From: Limnobacter alexandrii
GTDB taxonomy: Bacteria; Pseudomonadota; Gammaproteobacteria; Burkholderiales; Burkholderiaceae_B
NCBI RefSeq assembly: GCF_005871185.1
Contig: NZ_SWKN01000006.1
Coordinates: 708,014 to 772,013, forward strand
DNA: 64,000 nucleotides
Reading direction: 5' to 3'
The translations under genes and the position numbers were made by a program. The notes below the pieces were generated by a model, which worked only from the letters and a program-made list of their open reading frames with translations, made no database searches and was not told the DNA's origin. This document shows, piece after piece, positions 17,006 to 25,569 of this stretch (positions within the stretch are counted from its first letter, which is position 1; each line of letters opens with the position of its first letter).

Positions 17006-18418
17006 ATGACTTCGAGACGAGAATTTTTCAAGGCCGCTGCACTCACCGGCGGCGCAGTGGCTGCGGCCAGTGTCAGCAAAGTGGCGATGAGCGCTTTGCC
17101 TGAACCCATTTTACAAACATCGCCTGACACCATGCCCCCCTTGGTGCCCAATACTGGCCGCCCTTACAACCCTGTGGTCACCTTAAACGGGTGGACCTTG
17201 CCTTGGCGCATGAACCAGGGTGTGAAGGAATTCCACTTGGTGGCCGAGCCCGTGTTGCGTGAAATGGCCCCCGGCATGACAGCACACTTGTGGGGCTACA
17301 ACGGCCAAAGCCCCGGCCCAACCATTGAGGTGGTGGAGGGTGACCGGGTGCGAATTTTTGTGACCAACAAGCTGCCCGAGCACACCAGCATTCACTGGCA
17401 CGGCCAGCGTTTGCCCAACGGCATGGACGGTGTTACCGGGCTTAATCAGCCAGGTATTCCATCAGGCAAAACCTTTGTGTATGAATTCGAAGCACGCAGG
17501 CCCGGCACCTTCATGTATCACCCGCATGCCGATGAAATGGTGCAAATGGCCATGGGCATGATGGGCTTTTGGGTAACCCACCCCAAAAACAAAAACCCGC
17601 TGATCAGCGATGTGGACCGTGATTACTGCTTCTTGCTCAATGCCTATGACATTGATCCAGGCGCGTACACACCGAAAATCATGACCATGCTCGACTTCAA
17701 TTTGTGGACATGGAACAGCCGTTTGTTTCCCGGCATTTCACCTTTGGTGGCGCGCAAGAATGACCGCGTGCGAATTCGCGTGGGTAACCTGACGATGACT
17801 AATCATCCCATTCACATTCATGGCCATGAGTTTGAGGTGACTGGCACTGATGGCGGTCCAACACCGAAAAATTCTCGCTGGCCTGAAGTGACCGTGGACA
17901 TTGCAGTAGGGCAAATGCGGCAAATGGAATTCATCGCCAATGAGGAAGGCGACTGGGCATTTCACTGCCACAAAAGCCACCACACCATGAATGCCATGGG
18001 CCACGATGTGCCCACCATGATTGGTGTAGACCACCGGGGCATGACCAAGAAGATCACCAACCTGATTCCGGACTACATGGTCATGGGTGAGCGTGGCATG
18101 GCCGACATGGCCGAAATGCAAATGCCCCTGCCAGACAACACCATCCCCATGATGACGGGCGAAGGGCCTTTTGGATCGGTGGAAATGGGTGGCATGTTCA
18201 GCATGCTGAAAGTGCGCAAGGATCAAAAGCCTGGTGATTATTCCGACCCCGGTTGGTACAAGCACCCCGAGGGCACTGTGGCGTATGAGTTCACAGGTGA
18301 GTTGGCCAAGCCCAAACGAAGTAGCAGCGCCGGGCAGCCCAGCATGAAGCTTGCGCAAAAAAACCAGCCGCACATTGAGTTACAGGTGCGTAAACCGACA
18401 GGCCATTCAGGTCACTGA
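17006..18418 (+). CDS. Multicopper oxidase, Tat-exported (copper oxidase, CopA/CueO-like)
   Basis: A 470-residue two- or three-domain cupredoxin oxidase. The N terminus SRREFFKAAALTGGAVAAAS is a Tat signal of the twin-arginine kind. All four copper-ligand blocks are visible: SIHWHGQRLPNGMDG, FMYHPHADE, NHPIHIHGHEF and WAFHCHKSHHTMNAMGH, the last containing HCH with a downstream Met. The C-terminal third is Met-rich (MADMAEMQM, MMTGEG, MGGMF). It likely oxidises Cu(I) to Cu(II) in the periplasm. It lies between TolC-like and cupredoxin genes in the copper operon. Confidence 0.93.
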   Translation: MTSRREFFKAAALTGGAVAAASVSKVAMSALPEPILQTSPDTMPPLVPNTGRPYNPVVTLNGWTLPWRMNQGVKEFHLVAEPVLREMAPGMTAHLWGYNGQSPGPTIEVVEGDRVRIFVTNKLPEHTSIHWHGQRLPNGMDGVTGLNQPGIPSGKTFVYEFEARRPGTFMYHPHADEMVQMAMGMMGFWVTHPKNKNPLISDVDRDYCFLLNAYDIDPGAYTPKIMTMLDFNLWTWNSRLFPGISPLVARKNDRVRIRVGNLTMTNHPIHIHGHEFEVTGTDGGPTPKNSRWPEVTVDIAVGQMRQMEFIANEEGDWAFHCHKSHHTMNAMGHDVPTMIGVDHRGMTKKITNLIPDYMVMGERGMADMAEMQMPLPDNTIPMMTGEGPFGSVEMGGMFSMLKVRKDQKPGDYSDPGWYKHPEGTVAYEFTGELAKPKRSSSAGQPSMKLAQKNQPHIELQVRKPTGHSGH

Positions 18419-18443
18419 TTGGCATTTGAGTAAAGGAAAGTAA

Positions 18444-18938
18444 ATGTTGAACTTCTCAAGTGTTTTATTGGTCTTCGTTGCGTTAATGGGAGGCGTGAGT
18501 AATGTTGCGCTGGCGCATGGCGAGAAAAAAAGCAGCACTGCGCCGGTGCTGAAAGAGCAAACCGACTGGGGCATTGCAGGCGACGTGAAATCGGCAAACA
18601 GAACCGTGGAAGTCAGCATGGGCGACGACATGCGTTTCAGCCCGGGCAGATTGAGCGTGAAGCAGGGTGAAACCATTCGCTTTGTGGTGCGCAACAGTGG
18701 GGCGTTGCTGCATGAGTTTGTGATCGGAACCCCCGCTGAAAACGCAAAGCATGCGGAGTTGATGTTGAAGTTTCCCGGTATGGAACACGACGAGCCCTAC
18801 ATGGCACACGTGAACCCTGGACAAACCGGGGAGATTGTTTGGACTTTTAACCGGGCTGGCATGTTTGAATTTGCCTGCCTGATTGCAGGCCATTTTCAGG
18901 CGGGTATGGTGGGCACAATCACTGTGGCTGCCAATTAA
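18444..18938 (+). CDS. Periplasmic cupredoxin (plastocyanin-like)
   Basis: A 164-residue exported blue-copper-type protein. After the signal (ending NVALA) comes a cupredoxin fold with ligand His in LLHEFVIG and the C-terminal loop FACLIAGHFQAGMVG, which supplies Cys, His and Met in the order C-x5-H-x4-M. It is probably an electron or copper carrier working with the multicopper oxidase 25 nt upstream, and it is followed by the CusF-like gene 19 nt downstream. Confidence 0.9.
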   Translation: MLNFSSVLLVFVALMGGVSNVALAHGEKKSSTAPVLKEQTDWGIAGDVKSANRTVEVSMGDDMRFSPGRLSVKQGETIRFVVRNSGALLHEFVIGTPAENAKHAELMLKFPGMEHDEPYMAHVNPGQTGEIVWTFNRAGMFEFACLIAGHFQAGMVGTITVAAN

Positions 18939-18957
18939 TTTTTAAAGGAGTAAAACC

Positions 18958-19323
18958 ATGAAAAATACCTTGAAACTGAGTGCAATCGCTTTGGCTTTGT
19001 TGGGCACAAGTGCAGCTTATGCCAACGACCACACGGTGCATGTTGGCGGGCACGAGCACAATCACGGTGCGAAGGAAGCGAAAGCGAGTGCAGCTTCGGC
19101 TGAAATGGCAGACGGCGAAATTCGCAAAATCAACAAGAACACCGGCAAGATCACCGTGAAGCACGGTGAAATTAAAAGTGTTGAAATGCCACCCATGACC
19201 ATGGTGTTTGGTGTTTCTGACAAAGCCATGCTGGAAGGCCTGAAAGAGGGCGACAAAGTGAAGTTCAATGTGAAGCAGGAAGGCTCGAACTACACAGTCA
19301 CCGAGATCAAGAAGGCCAACTAA
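18958..19323 (+). CDS. CusF-like periplasmic copper-binding protein
   Basis: A 121-residue exported protein: signal to about residue 22, a His-rich stretch (HTVHVGGHEHNHG), then a CusF-type OB fold. The metal loop reads VKHGEIKSVEMPPMTMVF, so the conserved His and both Met ligands are there, but the Trp that caps Cu(I) in E. coli CusF is replaced by Met. AAAGGAG precedes the ATG. It is the last gene of the copper operon; its stop is 2 nt from the convergent phosphatase gene. Confidence 0.87.
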   Translation: MKNTLKLSAIALALLGTSAAYANDHTVHVGGHEHNHGAKEAKASAASAEMADGEIRKINKNTGKITVKHGEIKSVEMPPMTMVFGVSDKAMLEGLKEGDKVKFNVKQEGSNYTVTEIKKAN

Positions 19324-19325
19324 GA

Positions 19326-20090
19326 TCAGCGATACGAGATCAAGCCATTGGGTTTGGTGGCGAACGCTTCCAGCCCATTGGCCTGGTCTGCCAACACACC
19401 GGCAATTTCACCTTCAAAGTGGGCTTGCTCGTTGAAGCTGGCCAGGCTGATTCCGCGTTGTCCAAACAACAGCTTGCTGACACTGCAATTGGTGATCATC
19501 CAGTTCAAGTTGAATGCATTTGTATCGGGCAATTGCAACAGGTTTTGAGCCACAGCCGTAATTGGCCCGCCGGAAGTGAACACCACCACATTGGCTGAAC
19601 CTGTGCCCTGTTTCAATTGCATGGCTTGCGCGGTCACCGAGCCCAAACCCGTCATGACACGGGTTTTGAATGTGCGCCAACTTTCGGGGTAGTCGGAGTC
19701 GTGTTCTCCACTCACCCAACGCGCAATCGCTTTCTCGAAAATCTGCTGGAAGGCCTTGCGGGGGTCTGCGTTTTGCATCACCTGTTTTTCGAATGCATCG
19801 GGGTCGTCGTATTGTCCAATCAACGCTTGCAAAATCGCCTCATGGTCATACTCATTCAAACCGGCATGTTGCACAGGGTCTTGAAATACGCCATAGGTAC
19901 TTGCAAAAGCCTGCGCTGTTTGCAAATGCCGGTTCATGCTGCCGCTAAAAAAGCCATGCAGACGAATTTTTCGGGCCTTGAACCAGGCGCCCAACTGTGC
20001 AGCTTGCAGTTGCCCAAGATCCGACAGATTGTCGTAATCAGCGCTGTCGAAACTGGCTTGCCCGTGACGAACCAAATAGATTGTTCCCAT
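19326..20090 (-). CDS. Histidine phosphatase family protein
   Basis: A 254-residue phosphoglycerate-mutase-fold protein with the catalytic RHG motif in IYLVRHGQASF at the N terminus and a second-His region VVVFTSGGPITAVAQNLL, where the usual GH is TSGGP. It is the third gene of an operon with the APH-like kinase (6 nt upstream) and the acyl-CoA dehydrogenase. Substrate unknown; members in this context are often linked to acyl-CoA metabolism. Confidence 0.85.
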   Translation of the reverse strand: MGTIYLVRHGQASFDSADYDNLSDLGQLQAAQLGAWFKARKIRLHGFFSGSMNRHLQTAQAFASTYGVFQDPVQHAGLNEYDHEAILQALIGQYDDPDAFEKQVMQNADPRKAFQQIFEKAIARWVSGEHDSDYPESWRTFKTRVMTGLGSVTAQAMQLKQGTGSANVVVFTSGGPITAVAQNLLQLPDTNAFNLNWMITNCSVSKLLFGQRGISLASFNEQAHFEGEIAGVLADQANGLEAFATKPNGLISYR

Positions 20091-20096
20091 GCGTGT

Positions 20097-21173
20097 TTAA
20101 CCTGATTTTTTGATCAGCGACTTACAACGCCAATCAAAATAATTCACCATAATCCAGAAGTTTTTGAATGCCGGGTTGCGGGTTTGCTTGTGGTAATAGC
20201 GGTAATAAATTTGCTGTGCAATCACGGCGATTCTGAACAAGCCAAACACTTCGTAGAAAGTCCAGTTGTTGGTGTGTATCCCGGTTTTTTGCATGTAGTA
20301 ATCCACCATTTCCTGGCGGGTCATCATGCCAGGCAGGTTCGATGGCTGGCGTTGAAGCATCTTCATCAAGAAGTTGTCATCGCCCTGCACCCAGTATGTG
20401 ATCACACTGCCCAGGTCCATCAGCGGGTCTCCCACCGTGGCCAGTTCCCAATCCAGGGCGCCAATAATTTCGGTGGGGTTGGCAGGGTTCAGCACCACAT
20501 TGTCCAGACGCCAGTCATTGTGAATCATGCACAGCTTCACATCCTCCGGGCAATTCAAATCAAGCCAGCGCCGCACCTTGTTGAATGAGCTCACATTCCA
20601 GGTGCGTGCCTTGTCGTAGCGTTGGTTCCAGCCGTCCAGCTGGCGCCGCGTGTAACCTGCACCTTTGCTGAGGGTATTCAGTCCGTTGGTGTGAATGTCG
20701 ATTTGGTGTAGCTCGATTAGCCGATCAAGAAAGTTGATGCTGAGTTGCCGGGCCTGCTCGCGATCCAGCTGCACACCGCGCGGCATGTGCTTGCGCGGAA
20801 TAATGCCCTCAATGCGATGCATCACGTAAAACTCACTGCCAATCAGCGATTCATCCGCACAGTGCCCCACCATATTCGGCACATAGGGGTACACCGGTTT
20901 TAACAGGCTTTGAATGCGAAACTCGCGCCCCATGTCGTGCGCACCTTTGGCTTTGGTGCCTTTCGGGGGGCGACGCAGTATCAAGTCGGCTTCCGGATAC
21001 TTCAGCCGGTAGGTCCAGTTGGAAGCGCCACCGGAGTATTGTGTCAACTCCGGTTTGTCACTCAGGGCAAGGCCTTGTGTGCGAAGCCAGCCAGTGACCA
21101 CATCGGTATTTAATTCTTCGCCTTGTCGAACTGCAGTGCCTACGTCCAAAACCGATTTTGCTGAATCAGTCAT
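20097..21173 (-). CDS. APH-family phosphotransferase, ACAD10/11-associated type
   Basis: A 358-residue aminoglycoside-phosphotransferase-fold kinase. The ATP-lobe element is YSGGASNWTYRLKY, and the catalytic and metal motifs are CMIHNDWRLDNVVLNP and GALDWELATVGDPLMDLG. In animals the same fold is fused to an acyl-CoA dehydrogenase (ACAD10/11) and phosphorylates 4-hydroxyacyl-CoAs. Here it overlaps the dehydrogenase stop by 1 nt (TAATG), so the two are translationally coupled, which supports the same pathway. The 4-hydroxyacyl-CoA substrate is inference. Confidence 0.88.
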   Translation of the reverse strand: MTDSAKSVLDVGTAVRQGEELNTDVVTGWLRTQGLALSDKPELTQYSGGASNWTYRLKYPEADLILRRPPKGTKAKGAHDMGREFRIQSLLKPVYPYVPNMVGHCADESLIGSEFYVMHRIEGIIPRKHMPRGVQLDREQARQLSINFLDRLIELHQIDIHTNGLNTLSKGAGYTRRQLDGWNQRYDKARTWNVSSFNKVRRWLDLNCPEDVKLCMIHNDWRLDNVVLNPANPTEIIGALDWELATVGDPLMDLGSVITYWVQGDDNFLMKMLQRQPSNLPGMMTRQEMVDYYMQKTGIHTNNWTFYEVFGLFRIAVIAQQIYYRYYHKQTRNPAFKNFWIMVNYFDWRCKSLIKKSG

Positions 21174-22402
21174 TATTTGAAACCCCGCTTCATCAACTCG
21201 ATGCGGGCAATCACACCCTTGTGCACTTCGTCCGGACCATCGGCCAAACGCAGGCTACGCGCTTGAATGTAGAAACCGGAAAGCGGAGTGTCCCGGCTTA
21301 CGCCTGCCCCACCATGCATTTGAATGGCCATGTCCACCACTTGCTCCAGCACGTTGGGCGCTACCACTTTGATTGCAGCGATCTCGGTCATGGCGCCCAG
21401 TGCACCAAGCTGGTCGAGTTTCCAGGCTGCATACAAGGTCAGCAGGCGTGCCTGATCAATTGCCAGGCGTGCTTCAGCCACGCGTTCACGGTTGCCTCCC
21501 AGGTTGATTAGAGGCTTACCAAATGCCACGCGTGAAATACCGCGTTTGATCATCAGGTCCAGCGACTCTTCAGCTGCACCAATGCAGCGCATGCAGTGGT
21601 GAATGCGCCCTGGGCCCAAGCGACCCTGCGCAATCTCGAAGCCTTTGCCCAAGCCCGCAATCACATTGCCCAGGGGCACGCTCACATTGTTGAACTCCAC
21701 CTCACCATGGCCATGTGGTTCGTCGTAAGTGCCGAACACGGGCAGCATGCGCTTGATGGTTACGCCCGGGGTATTCAAAGGCACCAGCACCATGGTGTGC
21801 TGGTGGTGTCGGTCTAAATCGGGGTTTTCGGTGCGCGCCATGACAATGGCAATTTTTGCACGCGGGTCGCCAATACCACTGCTCCACCACTTGGTGCCGT
21901 TGATCACCACTTCATCGCCCTCCAGCGTGGCGGTGGCTTGCATATTGGTGGCGTCGCTGCTGGCCACGTCGGGCTCGGTCATGCAAAATACAGACCGAAT
22001 TTCACCTGCAAGAAGAGGCTCTAGCCATTCTTTTTTCTGCTCGGCATTGCCATATTTCCACAGCACTTCCATATTGCCGGTGTCGGGCGCATTGCAGTTG
22101 AACACTTCGGGCGCCATCAGGCTGCGGCCGGTTTCCTCGGCAATCAGTGCGTATTCCATGGTGCTCAGGCCCGCACCCAGTTTGTCGTCGGGCAAAAACA
22201 TATTCCACAAGCCTGCTTCGCGTGCCTTGCTTTTCAGGGCTTCCATTTCAGGCGGAATGCGCCAGTTGACCCATTCTCGCCCATTGCACTGGGCCTCAAT
22301 TTTGTCCCAGTAAGCCGCCTCTAGCGGGGCAATTTCGGTTTGCATGAAGGCGCGTACGCGCTGTACAAAGTCTTGCGCCTTGGCGCTGGGTTCGAAATTC
22401 AC
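21173..22402 (-). CDS. Acyl-CoA dehydrogenase, ACAD11-like
   Basis: A 409-residue flavoprotein dehydrogenase. I chose the GTG at 22402 because AGGAGA lies 6 nt upstream; the frame stays open further upstream but without a ribosome site. Motifs FCMTEPDVASSDATNM (FAD-binding region), INGTKWWSSG and the C-terminal QMHGGAGVSRDTPL arm are typical of the ACAD10/11 subgroup. It heads the operon dehydrogenase, APH kinase, histidine phosphatase. It likely works on long or hydroxylated acyl-CoAs. Confidence 0.92.
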   Translation of the reverse strand: MNFEPSAKAQDFVQRVRAFMQTEIAPLEAAYWDKIEAQCNGREWVNWRIPPEMEALKSKAREAGLWNMFLPDDKLGAGLSTMEYALIAEETGRSLMAPEVFNCNAPDTGNMEVLWKYGNAEQKKEWLEPLLAGEIRSVFCMTEPDVASSDATNMQATATLEGDEVVINGTKWWSSGIGDPRAKIAIVMARTENPDLDRHHQHTMVLVPLNTPGVTIKRMLPVFGTYDEPHGHGEVEFNNVSVPLGNVIAGLGKGFEIAQGRLGPGRIHHCMRCIGAAEESLDLMIKRGISRVAFGKPLINLGGNRERVAEARLAIDQARLLTLYAAWKLDQLGALGAMTEIAAIKVVAPNVLEQVVDMAIQMHGGAGVSRDTPLSGFYIQARSLRLADGPDEVHKGVIARIELMKRGFK

Positions 22403-22486
22403 AACGTGTCTCCTGATTATTTTGGCGGTTCGGCTTGTTTCCTCCGATATCATCCATGCTAACGGAAATTACAAGGTGTCAACAAT

Positions 22487-23608
22487 ATGCGTGCTTTGGG
22501 CAAAGTTTTGATTGCAGTGGTTTTGCTGCCAGTGGCTGTAATTGGTGGAGTGGTGGTGTTTGGTTCTACGCCTGTGGAACCCGTGGCCTGGAAGCCAGCA
22601 CCCATGCCCAGCCTTACTTCCGGACCCTACGCAAGCAACAGTCTGCTTGAGAAAGCTGAAGTATTTGGTACTTACAATTTGTTACAGCCCGAGTCGATCG
22701 CCCCGGGGCCCGATGGTTTGCTGTACACCGGCATGAACACCGGCGAGATTGTTCGCTTTGATCCCGCAAAATTACAGGTTGAGCAAAGCCCCCAAACAAC
22801 ACCCTTCGATTTGATTGCCAACACGAAGGGCCGCCCTTTGGGCTTGGTGTTTCACCCGGATGGATTTTTGGTGGTGGCCGATGCAATCAAGGGTTTGTTG
22901 AAAGTGACACTGCAGGGAGAAATCACTGTGTTGTCCACTGAATCGCAGGGCTTGCCCTTCAAGTTTGTGGATGATGTGGCAGTGAGTGCCGATGGGCGAT
23001 ACGCCTATTTTTCAGATGCATCGAGCAAGTTTGACTTGAACAATTATGTACTCGATGTGCTTGAACACGGATTGAACGGACGTTTGCTTCAATACGATTT
23101 TCAAACCGGTGAAACGAAAACATTACTCAGCGACTTGCAATTTGCCAACGGTGTCACAACGTCGAAAAATGGCGATTATGTGTTGGTGAATGAGACCGGA
23201 GAATACCGGATTGTGCGGTATTGGTTACAAGGTGAGAAGGCAGGAACCAGCGATATATTCGTCGAAGGGTTGCCTGGATTTCCCGACAACATTCGCACCG
23301 ACACAGACGGCAATTACTGGGTGGCCATACCCAGTTTACGTGACCCCTTGCTGGATTCACTGGCCGACAAACCCGCTGTACGAAAAGCAATGGCAAAATT
23401 GCTCAACTATGTGGAGTTTCCGATCAAGCCCAAGGCCATGGCGTTGGCCATCAATCCCGAGGGTACCGTGATCGCCAACCTTCAAGCCGTGAAGGCCAGT
23501 GATTATTACTACTACATCACGCAGGTCACCCCCTTTGATGGCAAACTGTACTTCGGGTCGGTGCACATCAACGGGGTGGCAACTATTTCCAATCCCTTGG
23601 GTCTATGA
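22487..23608 (+). CDS. SMP-30/strictosidine synthase-like six-bladed propeller protein, membrane-anchored
   Basis: A 373-residue protein with an N-terminal hydrophobic anchor (LIAVVLLPVAVIGGVVVFG) and a beta-propeller like adipocyte plasma membrane-associated protein or strictosidine synthase. Blade signatures are PESIAPGPDGLLYTG, VDDVAVSADGRYAYFSD, FANGVTTSKNGDYVLVNET and GFPDNIRTDTDGNYWVA. Bacterial relatives are putative lactonases. It diverges from the acyl-CoA dehydrogenase operon; the substrate is unknown. Confidence 0.85.
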   Translation: MRALGKVLIAVVLLPVAVIGGVVVFGSTPVEPVAWKPAPMPSLTSGPYASNSLLEKAEVFGTYNLLQPESIAPGPDGLLYTGMNTGEIVRFDPAKLQVEQSPQTTPFDLIANTKGRPLGLVFHPDGFLVVADAIKGLLKVTLQGEITVLSTESQGLPFKFVDDVAVSADGRYAYFSDASSKFDLNNYVLDVLEHGLNGRLLQYDFQTGETKTLLSDLQFANGVTTSKNGDYVLVNETGEYRIVRYWLQGEKAGTSDIFVEGLPGFPDNIRTDTDGNYWVAIPSLRDPLLDSLADKPAVRKAMAKLLNYVEFPIKPKAMALAINPEGTVIANLQAVKASDYYYYITQVTPFDGKLYFGSVHINGVATISNPLGL

Positions 23609-23639
23609 AATATTCATTGTTAAGCAAAGGAGCTTCCTG

Positions 23640-24146
23640 ATGGCAAAAGCAGCCGCAAAAAAACCTGACATGCCTTCGATCAACATCGGTATTCCCGATG
23701 CCAAGCGTGCCGCGATTGCTCAGGTCCTTAGCCGCTTGTTGGCCGAAACGTACACCCTGTACCTGACCACGCACAACTTTCACTGGAATGTGACTGGCAA
23801 AATGTTCAACACCTTGCACACCATGTTTATGGGGCAGTACACCGAGATGTGGAATGCGGTGGACCCCATTGCCGAGCGTATTCGTGCATTGGGTTTTCAC
23901 GCGCCGGGTTCTTATGCCGAATTTGCGAAGCTGAGTACTTTGAAAGACGCCCCTGCCAAGCCGCCCAAGGCCATGGAAATGGTGGAAATTCTTGCCAAGG
24001 GCCACGAGGCGATTGCACGCACTGCCCGTGAAATTTTCCCGATCATCGAAGACGGCGATGATCAACCCTCTGCGGACATTCTGACGCAGCGCATGGATAT
24101 TCACGAGAAAACCGCCTGGATGCTGCGTGCCATGCTTGAGGACTGA
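23640..24146 (+). CDS. dps: Dps ferritin-like DNA-binding/iron-storage protein
   Basis: A 168-residue Dps protein with the intersubunit ferroxidase ligands in TTHNFHWNVTG and the following MFNTLHTMFMGQYTEMW, PIAERIRALG and, near the C terminus, DIHEKTAWMLRAML. The Lys/Ala-rich N-terminal tail (MAKAAAKKP) can bind DNA. AAAGGAG stands 8 nt before the ATG at 23640, so the longer in-frame opening from 23499 is not used. It protects DNA and stores iron under oxidative stress or starvation. Confidence 0.95.
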   Translation: MAKAAAKKPDMPSINIGIPDAKRAAIAQVLSRLLAETYTLYLTTHNFHWNVTGKMFNTLHTMFMGQYTEMWNAVDPIAERIRALGFHAPGSYAEFAKLSTLKDAPAKPPKAMEMVEILAKGHEAIARTAREIFPIIEDGDDQPSADILTQRMDIHEKTAWMLRAMLED

Positions 24147-24236
24147 TTCAGTTTTTACTGATAACCCAAGCGGGTGGGCAAACCTGTTTTGCCCTTTTCT
24201 TTGCATCTGTTTGACCTTGCAGCGAGTAGTGTTAAC

Positions 24237-24785
24237 GTGACCGAAAAATATTCTCCTGACCCCAGCGACTTTGACTACGAGGCGGCGCTTCTGGCCTGCG
24301 CGCGCGGTGAGAAGTTTGCATTGCAGGCCATTTACGCACGTGACAGCCGTTGGCTGTTTGCAGTGGCCTATCGAATTGTGAAGCGGCGTGAATTGGCTGA
24401 AGAAGTTTTACATGACGCCATGGTCAAGGTTTGGAACCGTTCTCGGTTATACTCACCCGCCCTGGGATCGGCTCGCGGTTGGGTGTACACGGTGGTGCGT
24501 AACCAAGCGTTGAATGCTGTACGCAAGCGGCTGATGGAAGTGTCTACTGAAGAGCATGACGTGCCGGAATTGTCGACCAATGACAATCAGGAATTGGCCC
24601 AGGAAGCAGAAAAGCTCAGTGTGTGTTTGGGGAAGCTGGATGAAACCAAGCGCAACGCCATCGTGCTGGCCTTTGTGGATGGTTATACCCATGAGCAAAT
24701 TGCAGAACGATTGAATTCGCCCCTCGGCAGCGTGAAAAGCTGGATACGCCGGGGATTGTTGAAACTGAAGGAGTGTTTGTCATGA
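24237..24785 (+). CDS. ECF-type RNA polymerase sigma factor (SigK/RpoE-like)
   Basis: An extracytoplasmic-function sigma factor of about 182 residues. Region 2 contains LAEEVLHDAMVKVWNR and SARGWVYTVVRNQALNAVRKR; region 4 contains DETKRNAIVLAFVDGYTHEQIAERLNSPLGSVKSWIRRGLLKL. The start is uncertain: GTG at 24237 gives MTEKYSPDPSDF, and a GTG at 24174 is also in frame. Its stop overlaps the anti-sigma start by 4 nt, the usual coupling for such pairs. Confidence 0.9.
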   Translation: MTEKYSPDPSDFDYEAALLACARGEKFALQAIYARDSRWLFAVAYRIVKRRELAEEVLHDAMVKVWNRSRLYSPALGSARGWVYTVVRNQALNAVRKRLMEVSTEEHDVPELSTNDNQELAQEAEKLSVCLGKLDETKRNAIVLAFVDGYTHEQIAERLNSPLGSVKSWIRRGLLKLKECLS

Positions 24786-25501
24786 CAGAGACGACGCAGA
24801 CAGAAGCCAAGATTGTAGAGGCTGGCGAGTACGTGCTCGGCGTAATGACAGACGCTGAGCGACAGGATTTCGAGCGGCGCTTGAACCAGGACCCCGAGCT
24901 GGCCAAAGAAGTGAGCAGCTGGACTGAACATTTCGCCGCCATGTCCAGAAAGTTTGAGCAAGAGCCCGTCAGCGCGAAAGTGTGGGCAAAAGTAGACCGT
25001 TCAATTGCTTTGAACGGTGAAAAAACTGCCGTAGCGGGCTCTTCGCCTTTCTCCTGGTTGTGGAAAGGTTGGGCTGTTGCAGCAAGCACTGCTGCGGTGG
25101 TGTTGGGTGTGCAGTTGCTGGGAGCAGGCCAAGCGCCCAATGATGGCCCACGTTATGTTGCAGTGATGAAAAGCCCTGACAAAACCACTGAATGGTTGGT
25201 TGAAGCCATGCCGGATGACACCATTCGCGTGTATCAAATCGGTAATCTTCCAATTGAAGGCAACCCCGCGAACATGGGCAAAACCCTGCAATTGTGGACC
25301 AAAGCACCCTCGGATCCCGGGCCTACCTCATTGGGGCTGATGGAATGGGGCAAACCCATGGTGGTGCGCGCGGACAAGCTGCCTGAACTGGTCGAAAAAC
25401 AGTTGTTTGAAGTGACGCTGGAACCGGCAGGTGGGTCGCCCTTGGGCAATCGCCCATCCGGTGAAATCATGTTCATCGGGACAGCGGTGGCGTTGAAGTA
25501 A
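24782..25501 (+). CDS. Anti-sigma factor, RskA-like, single-pass membrane protein
   Basis: A 239-residue partner of the ECF sigma factor. The N-terminal cytoplasmic part (EYVLGVMTDAERQDFERRLN) is the RskA-type sigma-binding region and has no zinc-finger ligands. One membrane helix lies near residues 97-115 (GWAVAASTAAVVLGVQLLG), followed by a periplasmic RskA domain ending PSGEIMFIGTAV. GAAGGAG precedes the ATG, which overlaps the sigma stop (ATGA). A terminator follows. Confidence 0.9.
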   Translation: MTETTQTEAKIVEAGEYVLGVMTDAERQDFERRLNQDPELAKEVSSWTEHFAAMSRKFEQEPVSAKVWAKVDRSIALNGEKTAVAGSSPFSWLWKGWAVAASTAAVVLGVQLLGAGQAPNDGPRYVAVMKSPDKTTEWLVEAMPDDTIRVYQIGNLPIEGNPANMGKTLQLWTKAPSDPGPTSLGLMEWGKPMVVRADKLPELVEKQLFEVTLEPAGGSPLGNRPSGEIMFIGTAVALK

Positions 25502-25517
25502 ATTCGATAGCGTGAAT

Positions 25518-25552
25518 AAAAAAACCCCGGTCTTTTGAACCGGGGTTTTTTT
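25518..25552. terminator. Bidirectional rho-independent terminator
   Basis: A stem of A-run plus CCCCGGT pairing with ACCGGGG plus T-run across a CTTTTGA loop. It ends the sigma/anti-sigma operon on the plus strand, and read from the other side the DUF4394 gene on the minus strand. Confidence 0.92.
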
Positions 25553-25569
25553 ATGTCTCAACAAGCACA

